42,061 nucleotides of DNA from the IMG/VR virus record IMGVR_UViG_3300033141_003201, positions 1 through 42,061 of that record, one strand, 5' to 3'. The notes beneath the pieces are model-generated. The model was given only the letters and a program-made list of their open reading frames with translations. It searched no databases and had not been told where the DNA came from. The position numbers and the translations under genes were made by a program. Positions 41,970 to 42,061 of this stretch are shown piece by piece. Position 1 is the first letter of the stretch. Every line of letters starts with the position of its first letter. Source of the stretch: a virus.

Positions 41970-42061
41970 ATGAAAAAGACATTATTAGTTTTATTAATGG
42001 GAATATTTTTAGTTAGTTTTACTTCTGCTGTAATAAGTTATAACGAAAATTTTGTTAGGGA
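41970..42061 (+). CDS. 5' part of the surface protein gene that wraps the window ends
   Basis: ATG 41970 follows the previous stop by one base. The visible part encodes MKKTLLVLLMGIFLVSFTSA, a clear signal peptide, then VISYNENFVR with the frame open to the end. Joined to base 1 the frame continues to the stop at 349. See the entry at 1-349. Confidence 0.85.
   Translation, partial: MKKTLLVLLMGIFLVSFTSAVISYNENFVR

Noticed and set aside
1-42061. Bacterial phage or plasmid origin of the sequence
   Set aside because: Promoters have archaeal BRE/TATA geometry with leaderless starts, no -35/-10 pattern was noticed, and several proteins carry archaeal class III-like N-termini.

Overview
The window looks like the complete circular genome of an A+T-rich archaeal virus or virus-like plasmid of about 42 kb. 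The archaeal call rests on BRE/TATA promoters placed 29-30 bases before start codons (leaderless messages), SD sites of the GGAGGT type on internal genes, N-termini resembling archaeal class III (pilin) signals, and a virion-like set of two-membrane-segment proteins. The circular call rests on a reading frame that starts at 41970, runs off the right end and continues in frame at base 1 to its stop at 349 (441 bases, 147 codons). Nothing identifies the host directly; the protein style would suit a DPANN lineage, but that is inference. No rRNA, CRISPR array, DNA polymerase or tyrosine integrase was recognised.

Layout. 41.0-42.06 kb plus 0-1 kb: exported fibre or adhesin-like proteins and a membrane protein. 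1.0-8.7 kb (+): small genes (an AbrB-like regulator, a TraB-like protein, a truncated HNH gene, basic paralogues) ending in a 1145-residue putative structural protein. 8.7-9.4 kb: HNH homing endonuclease. 9.4-13.9 kb: RHH regulator, two small double-membrane-segment proteins, a 1003-residue LamG adhesin and membrane proteins. 13.9-16.1 kb: a second homing endonuclease, then a cassette ending in an elaborated coat-protein paralogue. 16.2-21.1 kb: nucleotidyltransferase-like protein, a 14-residue AT-hook-like peptide, a structured intergenic region, an HTH protein, ParB, zinc ribbons and an RHH/PDDEXK-nuclease pair. 21.1-34.5 kb: many tiny overlapping genes (membrane proteins, zinc fingers, coiled coils), a prohibitin-family protein, a serine recombinase and an HNH nuclease. 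34.5-39.2 kb (-): a tRNA with CAU anticodon, two small-gene operons, an 880-base gene-free repeat-rich stretch that is the best origin candidate, and a P-loop ATPase operon. 39.3-40.9 kb (+): two near-identical 72-residue coat-like genes with a homing endonuclease between them, then a strong stem-loop with a T run.

Regulation. Two promoter types stand out. Type A, (AT)CGATATTTATAAA, precedes coat, fibre, ATPase-operon, RHH and other genes. Type B, TTTAAATAC, precedes predicted DNA-binding genes (ParB, a VapB-like RHH protein, an AbrB-like protein). In most cases the start codon lies 29-30 bases from the first T of the TATA core. This suggests two temporal classes, for example late and early. 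The coat-like genes share a leader with a small hairpin and a run of six G as ribosome-binding site. Several other genes are preceded by sequence-divergent hairpins, one of which sits in a 98-base cloverleaf-like element (24624-24721).

The most unusual points are the cloverleaf leader, the coat-gene duplication around a homing endonuclease, three homing endonuclease genes whose stop codons abut a type A promoter, the AT-hook micropeptide, and the TGCCTTGA repeat family shared by the putative origin and the tRNA/promoter region.
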